Below, piece by piece: positions 26,779 to 34,878 of a stretch of DNA of 64,000 nucleotides. The position numbers and the translations under genes were made by a program. A model generated the notes under the pieces. It saw only the letters and a program-made list of their open reading frames with translations. It made no database searches and had not been told where the DNA came from. This stretch comes from CAMAVH01 sp964628235 (lineage in GTDB: Bacteria; Pseudomonadota; Alphaproteobacteria; SMXQ01): assembly GCA_964628235.1 (NCBI GenBank), contig CAZVLU010000001.1, positions 87,717 through 151,716 on the forward strand, read 5' to 3'. How positions within the stretch are numbered: position 1 is the stretch's first letter; every line of letters begins with the position of its first letter.

Positions 26779-27698
26779 TAGGCAGCCTTTTTCATCAGAA
26801 CGCTGCGCGCGCGAGCATATGTGTCCGAGAGCCATTTTTGGCGCTCTGTGGACATATCGCCGGCCGGCCAACGCGGATAACGTTTCACATTGAAGCCGAG
26901 CTCTTTCAAACCATAACGATAGATTGAGCGACCGCAATCCTTTAGCACCTGCGGCATCAGGAACGAGCTATGAAACTCGATCACTGCCTGCTGCATTTCG
27001 AGTGCGCGGGCATAATCCTTGCGATCGATCGCACGTACCAATTCCACGCCGAGTTCAGGGAACATGGCGAGTGGCGGACTGACAGTGCCGGAAATGCCGA
27101 CTGTCATGCCCGGAAAGAGATTGCTCGCCAGCGAAAAGAGCGTGAAATCCTCGCCGAGCGTGCGCAAGTAAATGCGCGCTTCATCGACCGTGCCCATGGC
27201 AAGTTTGGCGGCGAATATCTGTGGCGAGTCGTCACGCATTTGCTTCATGAGCTGTGCCGAAATGGGATAGCCCTGATATTTTGGGTTATTGTAGAGCATC
27301 ATTGGCGCCTTCAACTCCCGGCCGATCATACGGAAATGCTCGCGCACCTCGTCGGGCGAATGATCCGCATAGTAGTAAGGACCGACAAAGGCCAAGGCGC
27401 TCGCTCCGGCTTGCAGGGCATGCTTCCCGAGATCGATCGACGTGAACGGATCGGCTGTGCCGGCATGCACGACCACAGAAATTTTTTTCGCCGCCCGAGA
27501 CAAAACGATATCGGCCAACTGCTTGCGTTCATCGATTGACATAGCGGGCCCTTGACCGAACGAGCCACCGATGAACAGGCCATTTACTCCGGCCGCGATA
27601 TAGTAATCGACGAGCTCATCCATCAGCTTTTCATCTATGCGCCCGTCGTCTTCGAACACGGTCGGCACCGGCAAAAGCATTCCGCGAATGGATTGCAT
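26778..27698 (-). CDS. DHDPS/N-acetylneuraminate lyase family aldolase
   Basis: A 306-residue class I aldolase barrel. The Tyr in LYNNPKYQGYP and the Schiff-base Lys in IFAAKLAMGT are present. The usual GTTGE phosphate/keto-acid loop is changed to GGSFGQGPAM, so it is unlikely to be lysine-pathway DapA. It probably cleaves or dehydrates a pyruvate-yielding intermediate, consistent with the keto-acids formed after ring cleavage by the cupin enzyme. It is the first gene of the operon, divergent from the IclR regulator. Confidence 0.87.
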   Translation of the reverse strand: MQSIRGMLLPVPTVFEDDGRIDEKLMDELVDYYIAAGVNGLFIGGSFGQGPAMSIDERKQLADIVLSRAAKKISVVVHAGTADPFTSIDLGKHALQAGASALAFVGPYYYADHSPDEVREHFRMIGRELKAPMMLYNNPKYQGYPISAQLMKQMRDDSPQIFAAKLAMGTVDEARIYLRTLGEDFTLFSLASNLFPGMTVGISGTVSPPLAMFPELGVELVRAIDRKDYARALEMQQAVIEFHSSFLMPQVLKDCGRSIYRYGLKELGFNVKRYPRWPAGDMSTERQKWLSDTYARARSVLMKKAA

Positions 27699-27820
27699 GG
27701 CGTTTCACTCCTGTCATGGATCGCCGTTGAATGGCGATTTTTTAATTTATCGATATATAGAAAATATTTCTATATATGATTATATTGTTGCTGGCGTAGG
27801 GCGGATGTCAACCTTGCCCA

Positions 27821-28729
27821 ATGCCGTTCATCACGAAGGGCGAACAGATTTTAGAAAAGTCATTAGATTTGAATAATGTAAGACGTCCCGGCCGGCCAAC
27901 GACACGGAGTGCCGATGCAGCCGGCAGCAGCACCCTGCTGACTGGCATCGAGCTTTTAAAGAGCGTCGGACAACTTTCTGAGCCGGCCAATCTCAGCGGC
28001 ATCGCGCGGCGCGCTGGATTTTCGATGAGCCGCACGCACCGCTACCTCACAACATTGGTGCAAAGCGGCATGCTGCAACTCGATCATGCTACGGGCCTCT
28101 ACAGCCTTGGGCCCGCCGCAATCGAGTTAGGCGTCGCAGCTCTGTCGCAGACCGACGCGATACAAATCGCGAGCACCGTCATGCGCGAACTGACCACGCG
28201 CCTGTCACTCGTCACCGTTCTTTGCATGTGGGGCAGCAATGGCCCGACCATTGTGCGTTGGGAGCAAGGGGCCATGGAGGCCGCAATCCGCGTGAAGATC
28301 GGCATCAACCTTTCGCTTCTCAGTACTGCCGCAGGCCTGATCTTCCTGGCCTTTCTTGACGCCGATCAGGTCGGGGCGCAGTTGCGATACGACATCAAAG
28401 ACTGGAATCAATATGCCAAAGGCCAGAACGTGATGACCCTCGAGAAAGCGGAAAAACTGCGCGCCAAGGTTCAGCGCCAGGGAATCGCCTGTGCCGTTGG
28501 TCTACGCAATCCAATGATCTCCGCGCTCTCGGCCCCAGTTTTCAACTCAGTGGGGTTAGCAATGAGTCTAACCGTCACAGGCATTCAGGGCAGTTTCGAT
28601 ACTAATCTTGCTGGCGAGGTCGCTACAAGCTTGCGCGAGAGCGCCGATAAGTTGTCACGATTACTTGGAGCCCGCCTCCCCGCAGATAACGGCGCAATAC
28701 GAGCCCGCAATGCGAGGGGAAGAAAATAA
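27821..28729 (+). CDS. IclR-family transcriptional regulator
   Basis: A 302-residue regulator with an N-terminal wHTH (LLTGIELLKSVGQLSEPANL, then GIARRAGFSMSRTHRYLTTL) and a C-terminal IclR effector domain (VTVLCMWGSNGPTIVRWEQG). It is divergent from the DHDPS / cupin / oxidase / TTT operon across an AT-rich region of about 120 bp, the likely shared control region. The ribosome binding site before the chosen ATG is poor, and a TTG at 27866 is an alternative. Confidence 0.9.
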   Translation: MPFITKGEQILEKSLDLNNVRRPGRPTTRSADAAGSSTLLTGIELLKSVGQLSEPANLSGIARRAGFSMSRTHRYLTTLVQSGMLQLDHATGLYSLGPAAIELGVAALSQTDAIQIASTVMRELTTRLSLVTVLCMWGSNGPTIVRWEQGAMEAAIRVKIGINLSLLSTAAGLIFLAFLDADQVGAQLRYDIKDWNQYAKGQNVMTLEKAEKLRAKVQRQGIACAVGLRNPMISALSAPVFNSVGLAMSLTVTGIQGSFDTNLAGEVATSLRESADKLSRLLGARLPADNGAIRARNARGRK

Positions 28730-28743
28730 CTAGACGTCATTTC

Positions 28744-29008
28744 GAGGCGCCACCCCCGAAAACGCGAATGGAGACGCTCGGGCAAAACAGGCCATACCAT
28801 CGCTGCGGTGAGAGTCTACGGGTCACTCCAGACGTAAAAAAGCCCGCCATTGGCGGGCTTTTTCGCAGTTCTGACGCAAAGTCTCCGAGAGACGCGCAAA
28901 CCGCAGACTGGTTGGCTGGGCAGACAGGATTCGAACTCAGGAATGTTGCAAGCTTAATGGCCTACATGCCTTTGAATTCGCCCACTTATTTTTCGGAGGC
29001 GCCACCCC
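28744..29008 (-). repeat. tRNA-Gln-derived repeat, copy R2
   Basis: Second complete copy, with GAGGCGCCACCCC ends, terminator hairpin at about 28836-28863 and a decayed tRNA 3' remnant whose acceptor-like pairing is largely lost. It lies between the convergent IclR and MmgE/PrpD genes. Confidence 0.87.
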
Positions 29009-29027
29009 GAGACGCTCGCCAGCGAAT

Positions 29028-29092
29028 GATCTTCAATTCTACCGAACAAATATGAACTTTTGCCTATGACGAACGTCAATAGCGTCCCTGGC
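29028..29092. repeat. Short repeat shared with the region after copy R5
   Basis: About 65 bp beginning GATCTTCAA and containing ACCGAACAAATATGAACTTT. It recurs with a few substitutions at the matching position after repeat R5, but not after R1, R3 or R4. It shows that more than the 265-bp unit was duplicated at these two junctions. Confidence 0.8.
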
Positions 29093-29124
29093 CGGGCCTG
29101 GCTGCGACGCAAGCTTTGAAGCGG

Positions 29125-30498
29125 TCACTCGCAAAGCAGACGGATCAGGGGCCCAACATCGTCCAAGCGATCTAAAGTTCTAACCATCTGGGATACTTTG
29201 GCGACCCGCACTTCATCTAGGACGGAGCCTGCTAACAGGCGATATTTAGCATTGAGCTCTTCAGGCGTGGCCGGATTCGCAACAGAGCCTTTGCGGTATG
29301 GTTGATAGATATCGAGCGATTCTCCGCTCTTGAGCTTGATGAAGATGTGGCTACCTTGCGAAGCCCTGCCGACCGCTTCAGGGTCCGCATAGACTTCTAC
29401 TTTGCGTGCAACATCGGCGATGACCGGATCATGCCAATATGCGGGGTCAATGTAGTGTTGCAGCTCATTGGCCCGTTTGACGATGCCGAGAGCGACGCTG
29501 TAAGCGAGACTAAACTGCGCGCTGACAACGTCGGTTGGCATGACGATGCCGCCGCCATGCTTGATCGTGTACGCCTGCACACCCACTCTGATGCTTTCAA
29601 CATCCCCCGGCTCAAATGGATTCTTCCGCATCAGTTGGCCGATGGCGTCGATTGAGCTGTGGAGCCCGCCTAACGTCGGCCACATCTTCATGATGACAAG
29701 AGACGGAAAGGCAAAAGCTGTGCCGAGTCCATCGTCGATCTTTTCGACTCTCGCGCCGTCGACGAAGGTGTGGAATATCCCTCCACGCTCCGATTCGAAA
29801 ATGCGCCTCGGCGCAGTAAGCCCGCGCTGCGCTAAAAGAGCTGCCTGAAGACCGCCGCGCGCTCCGAGTCCCGCGTGCATGCGCTTCACGTCGCCGCCGC
29901 CCTGGTCGTACTCATTGGTGCCCGACGCATGGCTGGCAGCGATGCCGTAAGCATGAGTCATTTGCACGGCAGATAGTCCGAGCATCTTGCCGGCAACCGC
30001 AGCGCCGGCAAAGGCGCCAATGATGCATTGATTGTGAAAGCCCCGCTCGATGAGCTGCGGCATGATAGCTTCATAAATACGCAGCATCACTTCGTAGCCG
30101 ACCGCAATGGCGGCGATTACATCTCGTCCGTTGGCGCCGAATTCCTGAGCTAACGCGAAGGCGATGGGTACCGTCGCCGCGCCGGCATGGCCGAAATCAT
30201 CCAACTCGCAGCCATGACCGAAGGTTGCGTTGACGAAGGCCGCATCGAGAATCGAAAGCTGTTTGTCAGAGCCGACAACCGTACAAGACCCTGGAGCGCC
30301 ATATTCACAGGCATAGTCATGGACGATGCGGTTCCATGGCAGCGTAGAAGCAATAAGCTGGCAGCCGATCTGATCCAGAACACAGTCTTTGATCTTGGCG
30401 GTTTCACCTGCCGAGAGATCCTCAAATCTCGCCCCTACCACAAAGGCCGCGAGTTTTTCCGAATAGCTTAGGCCGCTTTCCGCAACCGGCGACGACAT
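29125..30498 (-). CDS. MmgE/PrpD family protein (2-methylcitrate / cis-aconitate-type dehydratase or decarboxylase)
   Basis: About 457 residues of the MmgE/PrpD fold: N-terminal helices (IKDCVLDQIGCQLIASTLPW), ATFGHGCELDDFGHAGA with the conserved Asp-Asp, and AYGIAASHASGTNEYDQG. The ATG chosen has a GGGGAAG ribosome binding site, while the ATG nine codons earlier lacks one. Members dehydrate 2-methylcitrate or decarboxylate cis-aconitate. It is divergent from a complete TctCBA transporter, so import and conversion of one tri- or dicarboxylate is the likely joint task. Confidence 0.88.
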   Translation of the reverse strand: MSSPVAESGLSYSEKLAAFVVGARFEDLSAGETAKIKDCVLDQIGCQLIASTLPWNRIVHDYACEYGAPGSCTVVGSDKQLSILDAAFVNATFGHGCELDDFGHAGAATVPIAFALAQEFGANGRDVIAAIAVGYEVMLRIYEAIMPQLIERGFHNQCIIGAFAGAAVAGKMLGLSAVQMTHAYGIAASHASGTNEYDQGGGDVKRMHAGLGARGGLQAALLAQRGLTAPRRIFESERGGIFHTFVDGARVEKIDDGLGTAFAFPSLVIMKMWPTLGGLHSSIDAIGQLMRKNPFEPGDVESIRVGVQAYTIKHGGGIVMPTDVVSAQFSLAYSVALGIVKRANELQHYIDPAYWHDPVIADVARKVEVYADPEAVGRASQGSHIFIKLKSGESLDIYQPYRKGSVANPATPEELNAKYRLLAGSVLDEVRVAKVSQMVRTLDRLDDVGPLIRLLCE

Positions 30499-30679
30499 GC
30501 TGCTTCCCCTATTTTTTGAATCCATATTCCCACTTAGCTTAAGCGAGTTTGCGGCCCGGCGTCTTTCAACGCATCAAGTCGAGCGCGAAAAACTGATTTC
30601 AAAAAGATAAGAAAGCTGCTCATAATACGCTTAATGGAAGGCCGCATAGACGCGCCGCGACTGAAATAGGGAGGACGCC

Positions 30680-31648
30680 ATGTCAAAAATTTTAAAACAG
30701 AGTTTGATTCTCGTCGCCGGCTTGGCAAGTGCCATCGGCGCAACAGGCGTGGCGCACGCCTATCCTGATAAGCCCGTGCGCATCGTCGTCGGCTATGCGC
30801 CGGGCGGTGGCGTCGATGCTGTCGCCCGCCTTATGGCCGACAAGCTGCAGGCTAAATGGGGCAAACCGGTCATCGTTGAGAACCGGGCCGGGGCGTCCGG
30901 CACCATCGCCGAAGCCGACGTGGCGAAAGCTCCGGCGGACGGACATTCGCTCGTGCTGGTGTCGAATGCCTTTGTCGTCGTGCCAAGTTTGATGAAGCTG
31001 ACCTACAAGCCGAACAGTTTCGCGCCGATCAGCCAGATCACGCAGTCGCCTGATCTTCTCGTGATCAATCCCACCGCCCTCCCGGTAAAGACAACACAAG
31101 AGCTGATCGCTTACGCCAAATCAAAACCCGGCGAGTTGAACTTTGGCGGTTCCGGCCCTGGCTCTTCCAACGCTCTATCCATGCTGATCTTCAATAACCA
31201 GGCCGGCCTCAAGATGACGCAAGTCGACTACGCCGGCACAGCCCAGATCGTGACCGCGTTGCTCAGCGGCGAAATCCAGCTTGCCTTCGGCTCGCAATCC
31301 GGCTTCGGTGGACAGATCGCCGCCGGCACCTTGAAGGTTCTTGCCGTCAGTACGCCGCAACGCCTGCCCTCCATGCCCGACGTGCCGACCGTCGCCGAAT
31401 CGGCCAACCTTCCGGGCTACGAAGAAGGACAATGGCTCGGCCTGTTGACCACAGCCGGAACGCCGAAAGACATCGTCGCGAAAATCCAGGCCGACATGGC
31501 CGAAGTGATGAAGCAGCCTGAGCAGCAAAAGCAATTGACGGCACGTGGCTACACCTTCGTCGGCAACACGCCTGAAGAGTTCAGCGCTGTCATCGACAAG
31601 CAGCTCGTCCGCTATGCGGACGTACTGAAGCAAACCAACGCGAAGTAA
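30680..31648 (+). CDS. tctC: TTT transporter substrate-binding protein TctC
   Basis: A 322-residue canonical Bug protein. The signal peptide ends at GVAHAYP, then come PVRIVVGYAPGGGVDAVARL and NRAGASGTIAEADV. The start has a strong AGGGAGGA ribosome binding site. Unlike the four orphan copies in this window, it carries the classic PDKPVRIVV opening and is followed directly by tctB and tctA. The protein binds a carboxylate in the periplasm and passes it to TctAB. Confidence 0.92.
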   Translation: MSKILKQSLILVAGLASAIGATGVAHAYPDKPVRIVVGYAPGGGVDAVARLMADKLQAKWGKPVIVENRAGASGTIAEADVAKAPADGHSLVLVSNAFVVVPSLMKLTYKPNSFAPISQITQSPDLLVINPTALPVKTTQELIAYAKSKPGELNFGGSGPGSSNALSMLIFNNQAGLKMTQVDYAGTAQIVTALLSGEIQLAFGSQSGFGGQIAAGTLKVLAVSTPQRLPSMPDVPTVAESANLPGYEEGQWLGLLTTAGTPKDIVAKIQADMAEVMKQPEQQKQLTARGYTFVGNTPEEFSAVIDKQLVRYADVLKQTNAK

Positions 31649-31702
31649 GCTGTTGGCCGGCCGCCGACAATCGACGACCGGCCACGTCAAGCTCTAGCTG
31701 TC

Positions 31703-32149
31703 ATGAAGTTCAAGCTCACCAAGAACATGCTCGCCGGCGCAATGTTCTGCGCCATCGGTGCCGTCTTCCTTTACGCTGGTCAGGATTATCCTCTTGGCAC
31801 GGCCCGCGTCATGGGTCCGGGTTACTTTCCGCGTCTGGTCGCGATCCTCGTGATGATTCTCGGGGCGTTAACCGCGCTGCGGTCTTACATTCGCGACGAG
31901 GCCGAAGAATCGCCGTTCAATGCCAAGATATGGCCGTTTCTCACCGTGTTCTCAGCCGTCATCGCCTTCGCGCTATTGGTCGAACGAGTCGGTCTGATCC
32001 CCACCCTCGCGATCACGATCATCCTCAGCCGCTTTGCCGCTCCGCATACGCGCCCGCTCGAGCTCCTCGGCCTCGTCGCCATCGTCTCGACCGTCATCGT
32101 CGGCGTCTTCGTTTACGCGCTTGGCGTGCCTATACGATTGGGGTTCTGA
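31703..32149 (+). CDS. tctB: TTT transporter small membrane subunit TctB
   Basis: A 148-residue protein with four transmembrane segments and the family opening LAGAMFCAIGAVFLYAGQDY followed by GTARVMGPGYFPRL. It is the small integral membrane subunit of the transporter. It lies between tctC and tctA, with its stop two bases before the tctA start. Confidence 0.9.
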   Translation: MKFKLTKNMLAGAMFCAIGAVFLYAGQDYPLGTARVMGPGYFPRLVAILVMILGALTALRSYIRDEAEESPFNAKIWPFLTVFSAVIAFALLVERVGLIPTLAITIILSRFAAPHTRPLELLGLVAIVSTVIVGVFVYALGVPIRLGF

Positions 32150-32150
32150 C

Positions 32151-33653
32151 GTGGAGTTATTCGCGAACCTCGCTCTAGGCTTCAGCGGCGCTCTCAGTCC
32201 GATGAATCTGCTTTATTGCTTCGTCGGCGTTCTGGTCGGCACGCTCGTCGGCGTGCTGCCCGGCGTCGGCACTCTGGTGACGATGGCGGTGTTGCTGCCG
32301 CTCACCTTCGGCCTGCCGCCGACCGGCGCGGTCATCATGCTCGCCGGAATTTATTACGGCGCGCAGTACGGCGGCTCAACGACCGCGATTCTCGTCAATA
32401 TGCCTGGAGAATCGGCTTCCGCCGTCACCTGTATCGACGGTTACAAGATGGCGCGTCAAGGGCGCGCCGGACCAGCGCTGGCCACCGCCGCCCTCGCATC
32501 GTTCTTCGCGGGGTGCGTCGGAACAATTGTCATTGCGGCGCTCGCCAAGCCCATCGCCGGTCTCGCGCTGCTGTTCAGGGCGCCGGAGTATTTTTCGCTC
32601 ATCGTGCTGGTACTCTGCTGCACCGCGACGCTGGTCGCCGGGTCAGTTCTCAAGGGACTCTCCATCGTGCTCGTCGGCGTACTGCTCGGCACGGTCGGCA
32701 CCGACGTCTCCAGTGGACTCGCGCGCTTCACCTTCGGCGTGCCGGGCCTTGCGGACGGCATCGACCTTGCCGTCGTCGCCGTAGGCCTATTCGCTTTCGG
32801 CGAGATCATCACCAATATCGAAAAGCCGATGGATCGTACCCTGTTGACCTCCAAGGTCGGTCGCCTGATGCCATCGCGCGAAGATTTCAAGGCCGCTGCG
32901 CCTGCCGCCTTGCGTGGCACTGCTCTGGGCTCCCTCAGCGGCATCCTGCCCGGGATCGGCCCGACCATCAGTGCCTATACAGCCTACGTCATCGAAAAGA
33001 TGGTGAGCCGTACGCCGCAGCGTTTCGGCAATGGAGCAATCGAAGGTGTTGCCGCGCCGGAAGCAGCGAACAACGCAGCCGCCCAAACATCCTTCATCCC
33101 GACGCTCGCCCTCGGCGTGCCGCATGGCGGCAGCATGGCCTTGCTGCTCGGCGCGCTGATGATCCACGGCATCACGCCAGGCCCCCAGGTCATGACCGCG
33201 CATCCCGCACTGTTCTGGACCCTCATCGTCAGCATGTGGATTGGCAATCTTATGCTGGTCGTTCTCAATTTGCCGCTCGTCGGCTTATGGATCTCGCTGC
33301 TGCGGATTCCCTATCGCTGGCTATTCCCGGCCATCGTCGCGCTTGCCTGTACTGGCCTCTATACGGTCAACCTCAACACGACCGATATCCTGTTAGCCGC
33401 GGCTTTCGGCGTAATCGGTTATATTTTCATCAAGCTCGACTGCGAGCCGGCGCCGCTCATCCTCGGTTTCGTACTCGGCCCCATGCTTGAGGTCTATTTC
33501 CGTCGCGCGATGCTAGTCTCGCGCGGCGACCCGATGGTCTTCTTGCGCGAACCGATCAGCGCAGCGTTTCTGCTCGCTGGCGCTCTGGCACTCTTGTGCG
33601 CTTTGGTCCCAATGCTGCGGAAGCGCAAAGAAGAAGCGCTTTCCAAACAGTGA
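32151..33653 (+). CDS. tctA: TTT transporter large membrane subunit TctA
   Basis: A 500-residue protein, the full family length, with about 10-12 transmembrane segments. It carries the two characteristic loops, GVLPGVGTLVTMAVLLPLTF and GILPGIGPTISAYTAYVIEK. The GTG start directly follows the tctB stop. A longer frame from an internal ATG in tctB would destroy the membrane topology. It forms the ion-driven channel of the transporter. Confidence 0.92.
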   Translation: MELFANLALGFSGALSPMNLLYCFVGVLVGTLVGVLPGVGTLVTMAVLLPLTFGLPPTGAVIMLAGIYYGAQYGGSTTAILVNMPGESASAVTCIDGYKMARQGRAGPALATAALASFFAGCVGTIVIAALAKPIAGLALLFRAPEYFSLIVLVLCCTATLVAGSVLKGLSIVLVGVLLGTVGTDVSSGLARFTFGVPGLADGIDLAVVAVGLFAFGEIITNIEKPMDRTLLTSKVGRLMPSREDFKAAAPAALRGTALGSLSGILPGIGPTISAYTAYVIEKMVSRTPQRFGNGAIEGVAAPEAANNAAAQTSFIPTLALGVPHGGSMALLLGALMIHGITPGPQVMTAHPALFWTLIVSMWIGNLMLVVLNLPLVGLWISLLRIPYRWLFPAIVALACTGLYTVNLNTTDILLAAAFGVIGYIFIKLDCEPAPLILGFVLGPMLEVYFRRAMLVSRGDPMVFLREPISAAFLLAGALALLCALVPMLRKRKEEALSKQ

Positions 33654-33694
33654 ATCGGGAGGTCGCCGTATCAGCGATAAGATCGTCGCGCGGT

Positions 33695-33959
33695 GAGGCG
33701 CCACCCCCGGAAACGCGAATGGAGACGCTCGGGCAAAACTAGCCATGCTATCGCGACAGAGACCGTCTAGGGGTGGCGCGTGACATAAAAAAGCCCGCCA
33801 TTGGCGGGCTTTTTCGCAGTTTCGCGGCGAAATCTCGGAGAGACGCGCAAACTAGGGACTAGGTGGCTGGGCAGACAGGATTCGAACTCGAGAATGTTCC
33901 TGATGCACTGCCCCACATGCCTTTGAATTCCCCCACTCATTTTTTCGAGGCGCCACCCC
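33695..33959 (-). repeat. tRNA-Gln-derived repeat, copy R3
   Basis: Third complete copy with both GAGGCGCCACCCC ends, the GCCCGCC/GGCGGGC terminator and a tRNA 3' remnant in which GGGGCAG can pair with CTGCCC. It is followed after about 75 bp by another copy in the same orientation. It lies just beyond the tctA stop. Confidence 0.87.
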
Positions 33960-34035
33960 GTAGACAGATGCATCGACCATCACGTCCAGTGATCAGCGAA
34001 CTCTCAAACCGTGACTCTATGATGCTCGCGATCCG

Positions 34036-34299
34036 GAGGCGCCACCCCCGAAATGGCAAACTGAGACGCTCGGGCAAAAATGCCTCTTCGTCTTCAGTTG
34101 AGACTGTCTCAGGGTCAAAGGTCACACGAAAAAGCCCGCCATTGGCGGGCTTTTCGGGCATTTCGAGGCGCATTCTCGAGTTCGAGTCTGTACGGTAGAC
34201 TAGGTGGCTGGGCAAGTAGGATTCGAACTTGGGAATGTTGCAGATGGTTGCCCCACATGCCTTTGAATTTCCGCACTCTTTTTTCTAAGGCGCCACCCT
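34036..34299 (-). repeat. tRNA-Gln-derived repeat, copy R4
   Basis: Fourth complete copy, in tandem with R3. Its tRNA remnant has GGGGCAA opposite TTGCCC, a compensated change relative to R3 that keeps the acceptor-like stem. The right end is slightly changed (AAGGCGCCACCCT). It lies just before the stop of the universal stress protein gene on the opposite strand. Confidence 0.85.
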
Positions 34300-34322
34300 G
34301 GAGACGGCGTGCATCGCAGGTG

Positions 34323-34766
34323 TTAAAGTGAAGAATGTCCGCCGATAGCGATGAGAACACTACAAGGCGCCTGGGTTAGCAGGGAAGCTCCCACCGATCC
34401 ACCCCACCATCGCGCGAGCGCGGTTTGTTCACGATGGCCGACCACGATGAGATCCGCATCGATTTCATAGGCTGCGCGGCCGATTTCTTCTGCAGGGTTG
34501 CCGGCGCCAAGTCGAATTTCGACGGCAAGACCAGAGCGTCGCAGTTCTTCAGCGCCCTCCTCCAATACCCGTGAAATCGCTTCTTTCTCGCGTTCCGGAA
34601 GGTTTGATGGAGCCGCCGCCTCGGCCAATATAATTCCAGGCTCGAACGACACTGCGGCCATGAGACAAACTTGCGCTTTGCAGAGCACGGCCAGTTCCGC
34701 GCCCTGTCGCAACGCTTCCCGGCCCGGCTGAGTCCCGTCATATGCTAGAAGTATTTTTCGATACAT
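34323..34766 (-). CDS. Universal stress protein (UspA family)
   Basis: A 147-residue single-domain USP. It has MYRKILLAYDGTQPGREALR at the start, IRLGAGNPAEEIGRAAYEID, and the ATP-binding signature region VVGHREQTALARWWGGSVG ending in APCSVLI. The ATG follows GAGGTGAC. The longer open frame upstream lies across the terminator of the RND operon and is rejected. It is probably a cytoplasmic stress-tolerance factor, with no clear functional link to the neighbouring efflux genes. Confidence 0.88.
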   Translation of the reverse strand: MYRKILLAYDGTQPGREALRQGAELAVLCKAQVCLMAAVSFEPGIILAEAAAPSNLPEREKEAISRVLEEGAEELRRSGLAVEIRLGAGNPAEEIGRAAYEIDADLIVVGHREQTALARWWGGSVGASLLTQAPCSVLIAIGGHSSL

Positions 34767-34787
34767 GCGCGTCACCTCGTCAGTCAC

Positions 34788-34825
34788 AAAAAAACGGTCC
34801 GGATGCAAGGGTCGGCATCCGGACC
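34788..34825 (-). terminator. Intrinsic terminator of the RND efflux operon
   Basis: On the minus strand a perfect 11-bp stem (GGTCCGGATGC paired with GCATCCGGACC, 8-base loop) is followed by G and seven T residues. It lies about 55 bp after the stop of the RND transporter gene. Confidence 0.85.
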
Positions 34826-34878
34826 GCCCGCCTGGAGCTCTGGGGAGTGCGGGGGGCAGGCCAAAGCTCCAAGACAAA

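Noticed and set aside
32216..33490. A plus-strand open frame of 424 codons inside tctA
   Set aside because: Arg-rich off-frame translation. tctA in the other frame has the conserved loops and membrane segments.
33863..33925. tRNA-like sequence with TTCGAAT and CCA as a functional tRNA gene
   Set aside because: D-arm and anticodon arm are missing and the T-stem does not pair, so it cannot be a working tRNA. It is kept only as a repeat remnant.
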